From Nitrobacteraceae bacterium AZCC 2146 (GTDB lineage Bacteria; Pseudomonadota; Alphaproteobacteria; Rhizobiales; Xanthobacteraceae), in NCBI GenBank assembly GCA_036924855.1, contig JBAGRP010000001.1, positions 7,118,001 to 7,182,000 on the forward strand: 64,000 bases of DNA, in the 5' to 3' direction. The notes under the pieces are model-generated. The model searched no databases, was not told the origin of the DNA, and was given only the letters and a program-made list of their open reading frames with translations. Below, one piece after another: positions 1 to 9,420 of the stretch (its first letter is position 1; each line of letters starts with the position of its first letter). The position numbers were made by a program, and so were the translations under genes.

Positions 1-1690
1 GATGTGGCTGATCATCGTGTCGCGCCGTTATTCCTTCCATGTTGCGCGGCAGTTCGCGCTGTTTTCGATCGCGCTGCTGCTCGCGGATTGTCCGCAATTG
101 TTCGCTATCGCCGCCAATGGTCCGACCTCGCATCGCGCCGGCTGGCCGAGCGAGCAGATCGGATGGTCGATCGACGGGCTTTTCTACCGGCAGCTGCAGT
201 TCGATGTTTTCTCGCAGAACAAGCTGCTCGATTTCATCACGCTGAACGTGCCGCCGGTGATCTTCCTGCTCGGTCTGCCTTTGGCTGCTTTTGGTGGCTG
301 GCGCACCGATCAGGAGCGATATTCCGCATCGATGTTTTTGCGTGTCTTCGCCATCTGGGCGGTGCTCTCGCAAAAATGGCTGTGGATCCTGGTGCAGACG
401 ATGGTGGCGCTGGCGCTGCCATTCGTGAATGGCGTCTATATGGGGCGGTTCTTCCAGATCCCCGCGGCCTTCGTGCTGGCCTGCGGACTGACGCTGGCCG
501 GGCGCATGCTGTGGCTGCGGATGTCGCGCCCGGCCTTGCGCCGCGGCGTGGCTGCGGTGGCGATCGGATTCGCCGCGTTCATGATCGTGTGGCCGAAGGT
601 TCACCTGTTTTATCCACTCGGCGTCAACGACTGGGGCGAGCGCAACTACCGGATCACGGCACTGGACGACATCCGGGCGAAGGAGGCCGCGCCGTTCCGG
701 GTGGCGAGCGTCTTGCCGCTGCAGCCGGCCTACGCGTACGCCCAGGGTCTCGAGACCGTGGATGGCTGGGCCAATCTCTATCCGGCCTTCTATCGCGACC
801 TGTGGTACCGGGCGTTGACGCCGCTGTTTGCGGAATTGCCCTACACGCGCGGTGTGTTCGGCGTCGATACCGGACGCCCGGAGGACAATTTTGTTTTCCT
901 CGGCGCAGATCTGATCCAGCCGGTGGTCGGGCTGTTGCCCGGCGAAGATGTCGTGGCTGCACTCAAGGCCGGATTCGATGTCGACCGGCGCTTCAACATC
1001 AACATTCTGCGCCTGCTCAACGTGAAATATCTGCTGTCGGAATATCCGCTGCAAGGGCAGGGCATTGCGCTCGTGCATGCGCCCGACGCCTGGCCGGATT
1101 TCCCGGTCTCGCGCAACCATAATACCGGCCTGGTGCAGGGTCCAACGCAGGACATCCCTGGCGGTAGGTTCCAGTTTCTCAAGACCTATGCCCGGCCGCT
1201 GTTCGACCTCGCCAACGCGTGGAAGCGCGATCTGCGCGGCAAGGACATCTTTATCTATGCGATCGACGGCGTACGCCCGCGCTTTCGCATGGTGGAGTCC
1301 GTCGCGGTGGAAAGCTCGGGCAAGGCCGTGCTCGATCGCCTTGCCCGGTCGCGCAGCAACGAAGCCGTGCTGGAACAGGCCGATGTGAAAACTGCGACGG
1401 ATGGATATGGCGAGGTTGCGGCCGGCGATGTTGATATCGTGCGCTACACCCCGGATGAGATCGTGCTCGACCTGAAACACTCCGGAAAGGGCTTCCTTGT
1501 GATTGCCAACACCTGGAGCCCGTACTGGAACGCAGAAGTCGACGGCCGCACTGCGCCGCTGCTCCGGACCAATTACGCGCAGTATGGCCTGGCGATTGGC
1601 GATGGCGACCGCCGGGTGAGGCTGTACTACGATCCGCCTTACGCGCCCGCACGGCTGTTCGCTCGGTCGAGGCCTGAGCCTTCGCATTGA
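1..1690 (+). CDS. YfhO-like polytopic membrane protein, 5' end outside the window
   Basis: The open frame runs into the left edge; the ATG at base 2 may be internal, so this is treated as 5'-partial (about 562 residues visible). The first 200 residues hold several hydrophobic segments. The rest is soluble-looking, including a stretch reading LLNVKYLLSEYP (about residue 337) and a C-terminal part with LVIANTWSPYWNAEVDG followed by NYAQYGL. Those two signatures resemble the YfhO family of membrane proteins, whose C-terminal domain has a similar 'YYPGWKAYVDG...NYAFRG' pattern. YfhO-type and other GT-C-like proteins are thought to move or attach sugars on the outer face of the membrane. No catalytic residue can be assigned here, so the role in the polysaccharide locus is inference from context. 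Confidence 0.6.
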   Translation, partial: MWLIIVSRRYSFHVARQFALFSIALLLADCPQLFAIAANGPTSHRAGWPSEQIGWSIDGLFYRQLQFDVFSQNKLLDFITLNVPPVIFLLGLPLAAFGGWRTDQERYSASMFLRVFAIWAVLSQKWLWILVQTMVALALPFVNGVYMGRFFQIPAAFVLACGLTLAGRMLWLRMSRPALRRGVAAVAIGFAAFMIVWPKVHLFYPLGVNDWGERNYRITALDDIRAKEAAPFRVASVLPLQPAYAYAQGLETVDGWANLYPAFYRDLWYRALTPLFAELPYTRGVFGVDTGRPEDNFVFLGADLIQPVVGLLPGEDVVAALKAGFDVDRRFNINILRLLNVKYLLSEYPLQGQGIALVHAPDAWPDFPVSRNHNTGLVQGPTQDIPGGRFQFLKTYARPLFDLANAWKRDLRGKDIFIYAIDGVRPRFRMVESVAVESSGKAVLDRLARSRSNEAVLEQADVKTATDGYGEVAAGDVDIVRYTPDEIVLDLKHSGKGFLVIANTWSPYWNAEVDGRTAPLLRTNYAQYGLAIGDGDRRVRLYYDPPYAPARLFARSRPEPSH

Positions 1691-1795
1691 CAATGTCGAT
1701 CAACCACACGCTGTTACGTGGTATCGAAGTCCTGAACGGTTGGACGATGCCAACTGTGTTCGCGTGACACCTCAATAGTCGTTCCCGGGGAAGAG

Positions 1796-3769
1796 ATGAC
1801 CTCAGAAATATCAACTGAAGCAGCTGCGGCCACTCCGCTTGCGAGATGGGAGCGCTTCGCGGCTGCCGCGCTTGGCGCACTGCTGGCGATCGCGGTCGTC
1901 TTTCTGTTCCTGCTCCGCGTAGGTTCCAGCGGCACCATGAGCGAATACGCCTTCAAATTCCTGCCGGTGCTTACCGATGGCGGCCTCGCTGCGATTTTCG
2001 ATGGCAATGCTATAGGCGATCCGCGGCCGCGGCTGCTGACCTTGCTGCTGACCTACGTAAATATCGTCGTGCGGCGCTATCTGCTGCTGCAGGGGACGAT
2101 CCACCCCTCGCTCGGAATCGCCTGGCTGCTTTATCCGCTCTGTATCGTTCTGATCAGCAAGGTGGCGTTCAGACTGACGCGGGACCGCCGGGCGGCGCTG
2201 ATCGCGGCAATCCTCTTTGCCTCGTCGCCGGCGATGCTCGACACGCTGACCAACTACTACGTGCCGGGAAAGGCTCTCGCCAATGTCATGCTGCTGCTGG
2301 CATTCTATGGCGCCTGCATCATTTTTCCGGCGCGCGGCGGATCCAGCGTTGCTTACCCCACGCGCGGTGCGATCGTGCTCTTCACCGCCGGTTTACTTGG
2401 GCTGCTCGCCGATGAGACGGCCATTTTTATCTATCTCTGCGTGCCGCTGGTGTTCTTGGACAGGCTTTTCGATCGGGCCGTGCCCGTTGCGTCGAAGGTG
2501 AAATTCTTCGCCGGCCTGGCCATCTCAATGCTCGCATTCGCGCTGCTGGCATTTGTCGTCGTCCCCGCCGTGAATATCGCTCTTGGCCAAGTGCCGGTCG
2601 ATCTCTGGACGGTCGTCACGCGTGGCGTGTATGAATCGATGTTCCTCACGGCGAGCAAGCCCTATGGCGCTCTGCTTGCCAATGTGTCGCCGGGGTCGCT
2701 GCTGGAAACCATTCTATCCGCACATACAGTGCTGCATCGGTTCGTGCAGAACATCTGGTCCAGCGGCAATCCGCTGCCGCATTTTTGGGCATGGCGCTGG
2801 TCCGATCAGCTCGGCCTCTATGTCTTCTTTGCCATCCTGCTATTTCTTGTTCTGAACGCGCGCCGCGATGCTTCGCGAAAATATCAGCTCGTGCGAATCG
2901 GGATTGCCTTCGCGCTTTTTATCGTCGTCGAATCGGTGATGTTGCTGCGTGGGGTATCGCCCTGGATTGTCGAGGTGAATTACTACGCGGCGTTCTCCTC
3001 GTTCTTCTTTGCGCTGATCCTTGCAATCCTGGCATCCGGATTGCGCCAACAGTTGCTGGCGCCCGCTGCGTGGGTCATCACGGCCTATCTGGCCGTCGTC
3101 CAGTTCTCCAATTACTACGAGACGGCGCAGCGGCATCCGAGCATCGGGGGTCATCCGATGACCTGGCAGATGGTCCGCGATACCCATGATCGGGTGGCTG
3201 TTGGAGAACTGGCTGGCGTCATGGCGGCGCACCCGTTCCCGTCGCGGCTGTTCTCGATCGGGTTCGAGCAGGCCGTCGCCATTGAACACGTGGCGGGGCG
3301 GCGCGTCGATTTGCGTCCGATGCAGGGAGTCGACGCCACGATCTACCACTTTGTCGGAATGGAGCATTTGCAGGATCCCAGCATTTTGGCGCTCGTCGTT
3401 CCACCGCTCGATCCCTCGACGACGGCTGGCCCGTTCGGCAGCGGCGACGATCTTGCGCGCCGGCTGATCGGCCGGACCATCCGGGGGCAGTCGGAGGGTT
3501 GGGAATTTCTGGCGCATGTCAGCCGCTCCGGAGCCGTCCGTGAGCGCGCTTGGTTGCCAGGCGTTATGCGGGCATGGGGACGCAAAGGTACGGTCGTGGT
3601 CGAAGGCGGCAGCCTCTGCCTGAGGTTCGAGTCCTATCCGCCGGAATGCATCGCGCGGACCTATGACAAGGGCGATATGACCTACGGCTTCTCCGAGTCT
3701 GGCAGACTGGTTATGTCCTTTAAATGGTTACCGGAGGAGATGCGGCTGCCAGGGGATTTGCGGGAGTAG
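1796..3769 (+). CDS. Large polytopic membrane protein of unknown function (GT-C-like layout)
   Basis: 657 residues, starting at an ATG preceded by a GGGGAAGAG ribosome binding site. The first 430 or so residues are rich in hydrophobic segments, starting at about residue 24. The last 230 are soluble and probably periplasmic. The layout (many helices, short loops, then an extracytoplasmic tail) matches the GT-C glycosyltransferase fold, but I recognise no diagnostic motif beyond acidic residues in early loops. It follows the YfhO-like gene by about 100 bases on the same strand and probably belongs to the same polysaccharide locus. Function is not assigned. Confidence 0.6.
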   Translation: MTSEISTEAAAATPLARWERFAAAALGALLAIAVVFLFLLRVGSSGTMSEYAFKFLPVLTDGGLAAIFDGNAIGDPRPRLLTLLLTYVNIVVRRYLLLQGTIHPSLGIAWLLYPLCIVLISKVAFRLTRDRRAALIAAILFASSPAMLDTLTNYYVPGKALANVMLLLAFYGACIIFPARGGSSVAYPTRGAIVLFTAGLLGLLADETAIFIYLCVPLVFLDRLFDRAVPVASKVKFFAGLAISMLAFALLAFVVVPAVNIALGQVPVDLWTVVTRGVYESMFLTASKPYGALLANVSPGSLLETILSAHTVLHRFVQNIWSSGNPLPHFWAWRWSDQLGLYVFFAILLFLVLNARRDASRKYQLVRIGIAFALFIVVESVMLLRGVSPWIVEVNYYAAFSSFFFALILAILASGLRQQLLAPAAWVITAYLAVVQFSNYYETAQRHPSIGGHPMTWQMVRDTHDRVAVGELAGVMAAHPFPSRLFSIGFEQAVAIEHVAGRRVDLRPMQGVDATIYHFVGMEHLQDPSILALVVPPLDPSTTAGPFGSGDDLARRLIGRTIRGQSEGWEFLAHVSRSGAVRERAWLPGVMRAWGRKGTVVVEGGSLCLRFESYPPECIARTYDKGDMTYGFSESGRLVMSFKWLPEEMRLPGDLRE

Positions 3770-3972
3770 TTCTGGCGTCTCGATCGCATTCGATCTGTTT
3801 AACGCCTCAACCGCAGGCTTTGTCATATGGCATATCTACGACGGCCATGGTAGAGCTTCGAAGTCGATGTGAACGTTGATGGTGACGCTAGTTGAGATTG
3901 GCGGAGCCCGTAACAGCAACAGCCGGTTGGTGATCTGGCCGATTGAGTCGGTGAACTGAGCGTAGGTTGCGC

Positions 3973-5397
3973 ATGCTATTCAATTCTCCAGAATTCCTGT
4001 TCTTCTATCTGCCGGTGACACTGTCGATCTTCTTCATTTTTGGGAGATGGAGCGTCACCGCGGCAGCGGCATGGCTGGGACTGGCGTCTTTGGCTTTCTA
4101 TGGCTGGACAGATCCGACGACGCTGTTACCGATCGTACTGGCCTCCATGGTATTCAATTTTATCATTGGATATTACCTCGCCAGATACGGAAATCGATCA
4201 CTTTTGATCCTCGGCGTCTGCGCCAATCTGGTCTACCTCGGATACTTCAAATATCTGAACTTTCTGGTTCCGATTATTAACGACTTGACGTCGTTCAATT
4301 TTCCCGTTCCCAACATTCAACTGCCGCTCGGCATTTCGTTTTTTACGTTCACGCAGATTGCGTTCATTGTCGACGCTTACAGGCGAGAGGCCAGCGAATA
4401 CAAGCCGATTCACTATTGTCTTTTCGTGACGTTTTTTCCGCACTTGATCGCCGGTCCGATCATTCATCATAAAGAGATCATGCCGCAGTTTGCGGATCGG
4501 CAGATCTATCGCTTCAACTTGTCCGCGTTCACCATGGGGCTGACGTGGTTTTGTCTTGGCCTCGCGAAAAAAGTGCTGTTGGCCGACAACGTCGGAATTT
4601 ATGCGACCAAGGTTTTTACGGCAGTTCACGCCGGAACGCCGGTTGGCTCACTGGATGCGTGGCTCGGGACGCTGGCATATACGCTGCAGATCTACTTCGA
4701 CTTCTCGGGGTATTCGGACATGGCCATCGGGCTTGCGATGATGTTCGGAATAATCTTGCCGCTGAATTTCAACTCGCCCTACAAGGCGACGTCTCTGATT
4801 GAGTTCTGGCGACGCTGGCACATGACGCTTTCGAGGTTTTTGCGGGATTATCTTTATATCCCACTCGGCGGCAGCCGGCACGGTCCAACGAGACGCTACC
4901 TCAATCTGTTGGTCAGCATGCTGCTTGGCGGTTTGTGGCACGGCGCGTCGTGGAATTTTGTGGTGTGGGGTGCACTCCATGGGGCGGGCCTTGCCATCAA
5001 CCATGTCTGGCGAGACTTCATGGGCAACAGGGGATACGCGCTGCCACGTATCTTCGGACTGATGGGCACCTTGGCTTTTGTGACCCTGGCGTGGGTGCCG
5101 TTCAGAGCCGAGACCATGCACGACGCAGTCGTCATTTGGCAGTCGATGTGCCGGTATTTTATCGTGGCACCTCGGATTCTTGACACCGCAGTGCTGTGGT
5201 GGGTCGTGCCGCTCCTTTCCTTTGCATTGCTGGCACCGAACACCCAGGCGGTCATGAGGGGCTCATCGGCAGCCTGGCGATGGCTGCGCTGGCGGCCTGC
5301 GCCTATGTGGGCGGCTATATCGGGGATCGCTTTCGGCGCGGCGGTTGCGGTGATGTATGGCGGCGGCGCTTCCGAATTCCTCTACTTCCGGTTTTGA
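3973..5397 (+). CDS. MBOAT family O-acyltransferase (AlgI-like)
   Basis: About 474 residues, membrane-bound O-acyltransferase family. These enzymes pass an acyl group, usually acetyl, across the membrane to a polysaccharide being built outside. Visible family blocks include SFFTFTQIAFIVDAYRRE, the FPHLIAGPI segment, DFSGYSDMAIG, FWRRWHMTLSRFLRDYLYIPLGG (split here as two adjoining blocks), and GGLWHGASW with the expected catalytic histidine at about residue 323. An in-frame TTG lies two codons upstream of the chosen ATG, but MLFNSPEFLFFYLP is the usual N-terminus of the family. The next gene starts 3 bases after the stop and encodes an SGNH-like protein, the common partner of MBOAT enzymes. 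Together they most likely O-acetylate the surface glycan made by this locus. Confidence 0.9.
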   Translation: MLFNSPEFLFFYLPVTLSIFFIFGRWSVTAAAAWLGLASLAFYGWTDPTTLLPIVLASMVFNFIIGYYLARYGNRSLLILGVCANLVYLGYFKYLNFLVPIINDLTSFNFPVPNIQLPLGISFFTFTQIAFIVDAYRREASEYKPIHYCLFVTFFPHLIAGPIIHHKEIMPQFADRQIYRFNLSAFTMGLTWFCLGLAKKVLLADNVGIYATKVFTAVHAGTPVGSLDAWLGTLAYTLQIYFDFSGYSDMAIGLAMMFGIILPLNFNSPYKATSLIEFWRRWHMTLSRFLRDYLYIPLGGSRHGPTRRYLNLLVSMLLGGLWHGASWNFVVWGALHGAGLAINHVWRDFMGNRGYALPRIFGLMGTLAFVTLAWVPFRAETMHDAVVIWQSMCRYFIVAPRILDTAVLWWVVPLLSFALLAPNTQAVMRGSSAAWRWLRWRPAPMWAAISGIAFGAAVAVMYGGGASEFLYFRF

Positions 5398-5400
5398 GAA

Positions 5401-6378
5401 ATGCTGAAACGAGTAGGCTACCTGCTGGTTTTCATTTCATTCGCCGCGGTAACCTCGGGTGTTGGCATCTTGGGCCAATCGATCTGGCAGATCCGGGCGT
5501 GCGCTCATGCGAGTCGGCCCGATGCCTTCGTGGCATATTGCAACGACGCTGCTTTTGGCGACTACGAGCATGGCGCTCTGTATTACGGGTTCGAGCCTCA
5601 GGCCATCAAGAATATGAAGCAGGCCGACGTGTTGATTCTCGGCAGCAGCCGAACGCAATTTGCTTTTTCAACGGCAGCTGTCGAGGAATATTTCACGCGG
5701 CGAGGTATCAAATACTTTCTTCTTGGATTCGGATACGGCGAAGCAAGTGATTTGCCGTTGGCGATTATGCAGAAGTTCGGTGCCAAACCAAAAGTTATTA
5801 TTGCGAACTCTGACCCGTTTTTTGGACATCACCGCAGCGAGCCGACCGCAGCGATCTTGCGAGGAACGCCGCCAGCATGGGCAAAATATCTATTGAAGAA
5901 GACGTCAATTGATCTGCTCTCGGCATATTGTGTTTGGTCTGTTGCTTGCCCGCAACCGATGAGCTTCGTCTATCGCTCGATGAATAACGGTTTCTGGATT
6001 CCGATGTATTTTCCACAGAAGGCCCTGCCGTTCGAGCCAAGCATGGGTCCCTTTGATCAGAGTCTGATCGATGCATGGTCCAAGGTCGGACTTGAATTTT
6101 TGGGGGTAACCAAGATCCCTCCAGAGTGTGTCATTCTCACCGGCGTTCCGACACCAAACCTGAGCACTGCAGCCATCGCGACCGGTCTGAGCGTGCAGGT
6201 GGGCGTGAGCGCTCTGAACATCGCCGTGCCTGAAATGGCAACCATGGACGGTGCCCACTTGAACGACGAGACAGCCGAACGCTGGTCGGCCGCCTTCCTC
6301 GCAGCCGCGGACCCTATTATCAGCCGCTGCCTTGCGCGCCAGAAGAACCCTGGTTCTGTTTCGTTTATTGCGCCTTGA
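5401..6378 (+). CDS. SGNH-hydrolase-like partner of the MBOAT acyltransferase
   Basis: 325 residues with one N-terminal hydrophobic segment (residues 5-30), suggesting a membrane-anchored periplasmic protein. Two features fit an SGNH/GDSL-type fold. The first is VLILGSSRTQF near residue 78, where the serine (82 or 83) sits where the nucleophile is expected. The second is MDGAHLN near residue 282, which supplies the Asp-x-x-His block (Asp283, His286). In alginate and other exopolysaccharide systems such proteins (AlgJ/AlgX-type, WssH-partner type) take the acetyl group from the MBOAT and put it on the polymer. The start is only 3 bases after the MBOAT stop, so the two are probably translated together. 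Substrate unknown. Confidence 0.7.
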   Translation: MLKRVGYLLVFISFAAVTSGVGILGQSIWQIRACAHASRPDAFVAYCNDAAFGDYEHGALYYGFEPQAIKNMKQADVLILGSSRTQFAFSTAAVEEYFTRRGIKYFLLGFGYGEASDLPLAIMQKFGAKPKVIIANSDPFFGHHRSEPTAAILRGTPPAWAKYLLKKTSIDLLSAYCVWSVACPQPMSFVYRSMNNGFWIPMYFPQKALPFEPSMGPFDQSLIDAWSKVGLEFLGVTKIPPECVILTGVPTPNLSTAAIATGLSVQVGVSALNIAVPEMATMDGAHLNDETAERWSAAFLAAADPIISRCLARQKNPGSVSFIAP

Positions 6379-6427
6379 AGAAAATTCTTGCGAACGAGCG
6401 TATCGGGTGGGATGACCGGATTGGTCA

Positions 6428-6448
6428 GCACGATCGTACTGATCGTGC
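6428..6448. terminator. Hairpin between convergent genes, possible terminator
   Basis: A perfect 8-bp inverted repeat (GCACGATC / GATCGTGC) with a 5-base loop lies 50 bases after the SGNH-like gene and just past the stop of the decayed minus-strand frame. No T tract follows on either strand, so termination is only suggested by position. Confidence 0.35.
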
Positions 6449-6451
6449 GGC

Positions 6452-7097
6452 TTATGGCATCCGAATTACGTGCCCACTCGCCGCGGAGTTTGGGAGATTG
6501 GTCACCTCATAGGTCGCGCCAGCTTTGTTCTTTGCGTCGGCCAGTAAGGGATAATGATTTTCGACGGGGCGAAGCGAGGGGAGATCGAGCCATACCAATA
6601 ATGCTCCACTTGGGATCGGCTCGTTCCATCCTCCCGGAAAAGCATATTCGCTGATGAACGTTATATTAAGACCTATGCAATTTAGAGTCGCCGGTCCTGT
6701 GCGGGCCATGTTCCATGTCGGAAAATCCGTGCTGCCTTTAAGAGCAATGATGAAGACGTCACCGACCTGATAATTGTTATTCGGAACGAAATAAAAGATC
6801 GGATGACCGTCAGCCTGCTTTCGCACTTTTCCAAAAAAAATCCCACTGCTCGCTGCCTGCTGCCTTGCTCCAAATGATCGCGCCGCGTGCGGAATAAAGC
6901 TGCGCAGAATGGCTGGCGACCAAAATGAATGCGTCGGCTCCAACCGCGACCGCTGCAGTGAGAATTCGGGATTGGCGTGAAATGCAAATCAACATGGCGC
7001 CAATAGCCAAGAATACAAGGGCCGAATCGCCGACCGTTGTTCCCGCTGGCCGTTTCCAGATTGAGACCGCGCAGAGCAGTGCGGAAAGGAAAGCCGC
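6452..7097 (-). pseudogene. Decayed membrane protein remnant with a frameshift, next to IS630
   Basis: Two overlapping minus-strand frames read as one protein. The upstream frame (down to 6810) carries hydrophobic segments such as ALVFLAIGAMLICIS and ILTAAVAVGADAFILVAS and ends in GSEQWDFFWKSAKAG. The downstream frame (to the TAA at 6452) continues with FYFVPNNNYQVGDVFIIAL and GPATLNCIGLNITF. They join at a run of eight T on the minus strand near 6831-6838, so a one-base slip explains the break. The 5' part is missing: the frame runs directly into the IS630 terminal repeat at 7100. The original was probably a larger membrane protein of the polysaccharide locus. No function can be assigned. 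Confidence 0.55.
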
Positions 7098-7122
7098 TAG
7101 AGCAGATTCCACCTGATGCAGG

Positions 7123-7718
7123 TCAGCGTCTATAGCCCGCATGGCGAAAATAGTTGGCGCATTGGTCGGGCGCAAACGATTTTACGAGTTTACCGATCAG
7201 CCCCCAGAGTTCCTTCACTGTGCGCTTGGCGCCTTTGCGCAGCGCGGCCTTGAGTTTCGAGAATGCCATCTCGATTGGGTTGAGGTCTGGCGAACAGGCG
7301 GGCAGATAGCGGATTGTCGCACCGACAGTGGCGATGGCTTCGCGCACCCCGTCGATTTTGTGGGTCCGCAGATTGTCCATGAATACGATGTCGCCCTTTT
7401 TCAGCGTCGGCACGAGCATCTGCTCGACATAGGCCATGAATGCGGCTCCATCCATCGCACCATCGATGACATAGGGTGCTGTCAGGCCGTTGACGCGCAA
7501 CGCCGCAATGAACGTCAAGGTTTTCCAGTGGCCGTGAGGCACACTCGCGACCAGTCGCTCGCCTCGCGGAGAGCGGCCAGAATGGCGGACCATTTTGGTC
7601 GTCACCGACGTCTCATCAATAAAAAAGAGCCGTTGCGCGCGTAAAGACGATTGCTCGGCTTTCAGCTCAGCTCGCGCAGCGGCGACATCAGGCCGATCCT
7701 GTTCGGCGGCGTGCAGTG
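7123..7718 (-). CDS. IS630 transposase, catalytic DDE frame
   Basis: This frame continues the transposase from the A run at 7719-7726. The first in-frame ATG is at 7605, but the protein clearly begins further up with TLHAAEQDRPDVAAARAEL. The catalytic acids are visible: Asp in LFFIDETS, Asp in IVFMDNLRTHK and Glu in DLNPIEMAFSKLK, the DDE triad of IS630 enzymes. It stops at 7123, inside the left end of the element. No frameshift or internal stop is seen within the catalytic part, so the fused enzyme may be active. Confidence 0.88.
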
Positions 7719-8065
7719 TTTTTTTTGAACGTGATGCGGTGCCGCTCGTAAAACCGCCAGATCGAGGTTCTGCCGACCTTCAGTCTTTTGGCCGATGCGA
7801 GCCGCGTGCCGATCTCCTCGAGTGTCAGATCGGGCTCTGCGGTCACTAGATCGAGCAGCCACTGCGCGTGCTGCTCGAGCGGCGAGCGGCAGTGGCCGGT
7901 GCCAGGCTTCGCCGCGACGCTACCGGTTGTGTGCCAGCGATCCATCCAGCGAATAGTAGTCGAGGCTGCAAGATCAAGCAGGCGTGCGGCTTCACGGCGG
8001 CTCTCACCGGCCTCGACCAAGGCCACCACGCGATCTCTCAAGTCCGTCGAATAGCCCTTTGCCAT
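7688..8065 (-). CDS. IS630 transposase, N-terminal frame (helix-turn-helix part)
   Basis: 125 residues. The sequence begins MAKGYSTDLRDRVVALVEAG with ESRREAARLLDLAASTTIRWM, the paired helix-turn-helix DNA-binding region typical of the IS630/Tc1 group, followed by LTLEEIGTRL and a second HTH. It ends shortly after a run of eight A (minus strand; 7719-7726) in ITFKKN. At that run the frame that encodes the catalytic domain can be entered by slippage; skipping one A gives ITFKKTLHAAEQDRPD, the expected continuation. Splitting into two frames joined at an A run is common in IS630 elements. Confidence 0.9.
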   Translation of the reverse strand: MAKGYSTDLRDRVVALVEAGESRREAARLLDLAASTTIRWMDRWHTTGSVAAKPGTGHCRSPLEQHAQWLLDLVTAEPDLTLEEIGTRLASAKRLKVGRTSIWRFYERHRITFKKNTARRRTGSA

Positions 8066-8165
8066 GATTGCCCTCGCCGCTGCTGGTAGCGAAGACCGAA
8101 TCTGATTTGCCGCTGTTAGGGAATCCCCCTGTGCACAAACAGATTCACATCAGGCGGAAACCGCT

Positions 8166-9026
8166 CTAATAGATCATTTTTTCCATCGGCAGCGTGCTCA
8201 GCATTTCTTCCGGCGCGGCGAAGAAGTTGCGGTGGCCTGACATGGCGGAAACGGCCTTGCCATAGGAGACGACGTCCGGCGCGAAGCAATCATTGTTGAT
8301 GTTGTAGAGCAACAGTGTGTAGCGACGCGCGGTCAGGTAGCTCTTGACCTTATCGTATTCCGTCGCCGCGATCTCGGTGACGATGAAGGGCCGCGACCGC
8401 TCGATGGTTTTTTCGAGTCCGGCCAGAACGTCATAATCAAAACCTTCGGCATCGACCTTGATGATGGCGGGATCGACGTTCAGGTCGTCCAGCCTGATGA
8501 TCTCGGCTTCGAAGGGTTGAATGAAGATGGCCGCGCCGACGGACTTTCCAAAGCTTCTCGTGACGGAGGCCCGCACCTGTTCCTCGCTGCTCGAGGTGAA
8601 CGTATGCAGCACGATTCCCTTGTAGCTCGGGACGAAGAACGGCAGCCGCAGCGGCGAGGCGCCAGCACCGACCATCTTGAAATCGAACAGCGGATCGCCG
8701 GACTTGATCTTCTGCAGCGGCGGCTTCAGTGCCGGGTTCGGCTCCAGCCCGAGAATGCGATACTGCTTGCTGAACTTGCGAAACGACAGCACCGAGATGC
8801 CGTCATTGGCGCCGACATCGAGAAACAGCCCTTGCGGACGGGCGGCGATGAAATGGCGAAAGGCCTTGTAGCTCTGGTCATGCGGCAGCAGGAATGTCAG
8901 CCGGTGCACAGCTTCCCAGGCCAGCTTCCACACAAAGGGATGCGTCTCGGCAAGCCGCGCGCAGTTTTCGATCACCGCGTTGATCGCGTTTCTCGAAACC
9001 ATCCGTGTTTTTGACAAAGCCGGCAT
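8166..9026 (-). CDS. FkbM-family methyltransferase
   Basis: About 286 residues from the chosen ATG (MPALSKTRM). The frame is open for 37 more codons upstream, but that part is arginine- and proline-rich and looks non-coding; an ATG at 9002 is also possible. The SAM-binding motif is FLDVGANDGISVLSF and the FkbM signature is IIKVDAEGFDYDVLAGLE. FkbM enzymes methylate hydroxyls, here most likely on a sugar of the surface glycan. The stop codon is TAG, of which TA is the IS630 target site and G the first base of the element. The base on the far side of the element is also G, so the uninterrupted gene would have had the same stop and the insertion did not change the protein. Confidence 0.8.
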   Translation of the reverse strand: MPALSKTRMVSRNAINAVIENCARLAETHPFVWKLAWEAVHRLTFLLPHDQSYKAFRHFIAARPQGLFLDVGANDGISVLSFRKFSKQYRILGLEPNPALKPPLQKIKSGDPLFDFKMVGAGASPLRLPFFVPSYKGIVLHTFTSSSEEQVRASVTRSFGKSVGAAIFIQPFEAEIIRLDDLNVDPAIIKVDAEGFDYDVLAGLEKTIERSRPFIVTEIAATEYDKVKSYLTARRYTLLLYNINNDCFAPDVVSYGKAVSAMSGHRNFFAAPEEMLSTLPMEKMIY

Positions 9027-9420
9027 AAATGATCCAACAGGTCGATCGCGAGATTGCGAGAAAAACTTTGGTCTCGCGAGCCGAAGCCGGAGAGCGCAGG
9101 TCGGCGGGAAAAACATGCGACCGCGTGGCGTCGGCATGGCTCAATCAAAACGTGACTCTCGCTATCGCGGCATCGCTGGAATTTCCCGTTGAATTGAGCG
9201 CGCCCGAGAAATGGCCAGAAGCACGCCCGGTTGTCAATCAATGCCAATGATCTGGGTGCAGATCGACAATCCGGATCAACAGCTGGCCGCGCGTGCCGCA
9301 GGCCGCTTCAATCCTGCAGCGGCGGCCTGCCCCGAAAGCAGCGCATCGGGCTGGCCGCCCCCCCCCCGATGGCGGGACAGCTGGCGTTGCTGCCGCAGAA
9401 GCCCCGGCAATTGCCGTGGC
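9027..9420. other. Non-coding gap with a C10 homopolymer
   Basis: No convincing gene lies between the FkbM and GT2 genes. The only notable structure is an uninterrupted run of ten C at 9358-9367. Frames crossing it are shadows with no recognisable protein. Confidence 0.5.

Larger units (their letters stand above)
7098..8168 (-). mobile_element. Complete IS630-family insertion sequence with TA target duplication
   Basis: The element spans 7100-8166 (about 1.07 kb) and is flanked by TA at 7098-7099 and 8167-8168, the target duplication typical of IS630. The ends are imperfect inverted repeats: from the left GAGCAGATTCCACCTGATG, and the reverse complement of the right end GAGCGGTTTCCGCCTGATG (three mismatches). 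It carries two overlapping minus-strand frames that together make one DDE transposase. It sits exactly at the stop codon of the FkbM gene on its right. Intact ends and frames suggest a fairly recent arrival. Confidence 0.9.
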
